The notes under the pieces: generated by a model
What the model saw: the letters and a program-made list of their open reading frames with translations, nothing else
Told to the model about the DNA's origin: nothing
The model's database searches: none
Translations under genes and position numbers: made by a program
Assembly: GCF_018919145.1 (NCBI RefSeq)
Contig: NZ_JAHLQJ010000021.1
Span: forward strand, 1-64,000
Direction: 5' to 3'
DNA length: 64,000 bases
Origin: Paenibacillus brevis
GTDB taxonomy: Bacteria; Bacillota; Bacilli; Paenibacillales; Paenibacillaceae
Part shown: one piece after another, positions 62,573-64,000 of the stretch
How the letters are laid out: every line of letters begins with the position of its first letter
Numbering within the stretch: position 1 is the first letter of the stretch

Positions 62573-62785
62573 CGTTATCATTTCCTCCCGGACGTTAGTT
62601 TCCCTCCCATTTTACACCTTTTTGTGCGATAACAGAAATAAACGGCAGTAAATTCAGCGGTTCAGATTAAAATTGCCTTAAAAAATGTACATCTTTTTTA
62701 GGATTCCTTAAGGTATAACCCGCATAATTCTGATAAAGTCATAAGAGTATAAGTTTGTACAAGAATGAAGGGAGTCAGCGATCGA

Positions 62786-63964
62786 ATGGAAGATAAGGAC
62801 AAGGAATTAGAAATCGTCCCGGGCGGACAAGCAGAAGAGGATGCGCTTACAGAAGGAAGTGTTGACACGCCTGCAGAAGAGATGCCTGTGGAGACAGGCG
62901 ACACCGCGGCTGAAGACACAGAGATCCAGCCTTTGGAAGAGACTAAAAATGAAGAGGAACCTGAAGGCGAACCTTTGGCAGTAATGACTCCGGCCTATGA
63001 TGAATTAACCAAGGAAAACGGCTCGTTATCGAATAACGGGAATGGCGGCAGCAACAAGGTCTGGCTATTTACTTCACTTGCACTTGTGGTTGTGCTGATT
63101 ATTGTGCTGGTCAAGCCGCCATTTGCAACGAACAAGGCAGAGGCGGTAGCTACGGTAAACGGAGTGGAAATCTCCAAGGACCAGCTATATGAAGAACTAA
63201 ACTCCGCCACCAAGCAATCCGCACTTGATCAATTGATTATGGAGGAGCTTGTCAATCAAGAGGCAGTTAAGCAGAGCGTTGAGGTTACGGAGAGCGACAT
63301 TGACGCTGAAGTTGCAGATCTGGAAAAATCTTTCGGCTCAAGAGAAGCACTTGACAGCGCACTGGTATCTAACGGCATGACCATGGAAATGCTTCGTGAA
63401 AATATTCAATTGAAATTGTTAATGACCAAGCTGCTTGAGCCGCAAATCACGGTTACGGATGATGAAGTCAAGCAGACGTTTGAAGATTACAAATCATCAT
63501 TTGATACACCGGAGCAAGTTCGGGCCTCGTTGATCCTTGTCGCTACGGAAGAAGAAGCGAATGATGTGATCAAGCAATTGAAGGAAGGCAAGGACTTTGC
63601 AGAGCTGGCTGCTAACGTGTCATTGGATGAATATACCAAGGCCAATGGCGGCGATACGGATTTCTTTGCCCGCGGAGAGCAGGAAGAAGCGATTGAAGAG
63701 GCGGCTTTTGCACTTGCCAAGGATGAAGTCAGCGAAGCTGTCAAGACAAGCGGCGGTTATACTGTAATCAAGGTTACGGACCGTATTGAAGCACACTCGG
63801 CGACCTATGAGGAAGAGAAGGATTATATCCGTAAAACGCTGGTCTCCAACCAAGTGTCGGAGCTGAGCAGTAGCTGGGTTGAGGGCCTGCGCAGCAATGC
63901 AACAATCACGAATACCTTCACAGATTCATCGGATGACGAAGCAGACACAGAAGCAGCAGAATAA
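62786..63964 (+). CDS. membrane-anchored PrsA-like foldase (SurA/PPIC type)
   Basis: 392 residues. An acidic N-terminal region (residues 1-90) without lipobox is followed by one transmembrane segment (about 92-109, VWLFTSLALVVVLIIVLV). Next come the SurA-N-like VATVNGVEISKDQLYEEL and the parvulin domain (about 235-335: RASLILVATEEEANDVIKQL, DFAELAANVSLDEYTKANGGDTDFFARGE, FALAKDEVSEAVKTSGGYTVIKVTDR). Folds secreted proteins outside the membrane by family function. Unlike B. subtilis PrsA it is not a lipoprotein. The SD GAAGGGAG favours ATG 62786 over an in-frame ATG 62765. Confidence 0.9.
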   Translation: MEDKDKELEIVPGGQAEEDALTEGSVDTPAEEMPVETGDTAAEDTEIQPLEETKNEEEPEGEPLAVMTPAYDELTKENGSLSNNGNGGSNKVWLFTSLALVVVLIIVLVKPPFATNKAEAVATVNGVEISKDQLYEELNSATKQSALDQLIMEELVNQEAVKQSVEVTESDIDAEVADLEKSFGSREALDSALVSNGMTMEMLRENIQLKLLMTKLLEPQITVTDDEVKQTFEDYKSSFDTPEQVRASLILVATEEEANDVIKQLKEGKDFAELAANVSLDEYTKANGGDTDFFARGEQEEAIEEAAFALAKDEVSEAVKTSGGYTVIKVTDRIEAHSATYEEEKDYIRKTLVSNQVSELSSSWVEGLRSNATITNTFTDSSDDEADTEAAE

Positions 63965-63972
63965 CCGGAATG

Positions 63973-64000
63973 ATGGGGGGGCCTGAACAGGCACCCTCTT
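63973..64000 (+). terminator. terminator after the PrsA-like gene, cut by the window end
   Basis: GGGGGGCCTG pairs with CAGGCACCC, followed by TCTT at the window edge. Confidence 0.6.

Overview
The window looks like a chromosomal segment of a Paenibacillus or close relative: endospore-forming, low-GC Gram-positive lineage but of moderate GC. The signs are gerE, a YjcZ-type tiny sporulation protein, a YhcN/YlaJ lipoprotein, a YheC/YheD coat protein, CheX, EcsAB, a TPP-riboswitch-controlled ykoEDC cassette, strong AGGAGG ribosome-binding sites and frequent TTG/GTG starts. No rRNA, tRNA or CRISPR array was seen. All readings are by eye; no database search was run.

Layout. 0-22.4 kb is mostly housekeeping: the probable 3' end of a tnpB-type IS element (1-69), a lipoprotein NagZ, an alkyltransferase-like protein, two GNAT acetyltransferases, histidinol phosphatase, a LysR regulator, CheX, an SDR, a large beta-helix/beta-propeller protein, a DEAD-box helicase, EcsAB, an aminotransferase, an AraC regulator, a DUF4097-like lipoprotein, phosphatidylserine decarboxylase and the thiamine-related ECF transporter YkoEDC. 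54.9-64 kb is again ordinary: nagA-nagB-rpiR operon, MarR regulator, DUF1801 protein, glpK, gerE, an M20 dipeptidase and a membrane-anchored PrsA-like foldase.

The centre (22.4-54.9 kb) is the unusual part: an island of more than 25 genes for surface glycan synthesis, with several links to the spore. It holds at least four GT2, one GT-D, four GT4 and three CgeB-type glycosyltransferases. It also has three sugar-nucleotide routes: an RmlA-type thymidylyltransferase; a CDP-glucose route (RfbF plus a reverse-strand operon of RfbG, RmlC-like epimerase, GT2, GNAT and aminotransferase); and a WbpA/B/E/D-like set predicted to make UDP-2,3-diacetamido-2,3-dideoxyglucuronate. Four small non-enzymatic proteins sit in the middle. 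Several enzymes and one small very basic protein share a period-4 aromatic-x-x-Gly repeat near their N-termini, which I read as a possible common docking tag. Sigma-K-like -10 boxes lie upstream of several island genes. I infer a spore coat/crust glycosylation and assembly system; this is inference from family membership and promoter-like motifs.

A dispersed 115-133 bp palindromic repeat occurs five times (one copy truncated). Three copies lie in a 1.7 kb non-coding stretch (32.6-34.3 kb) that splits the island, and base changes in the two stem arms compensate between copies.
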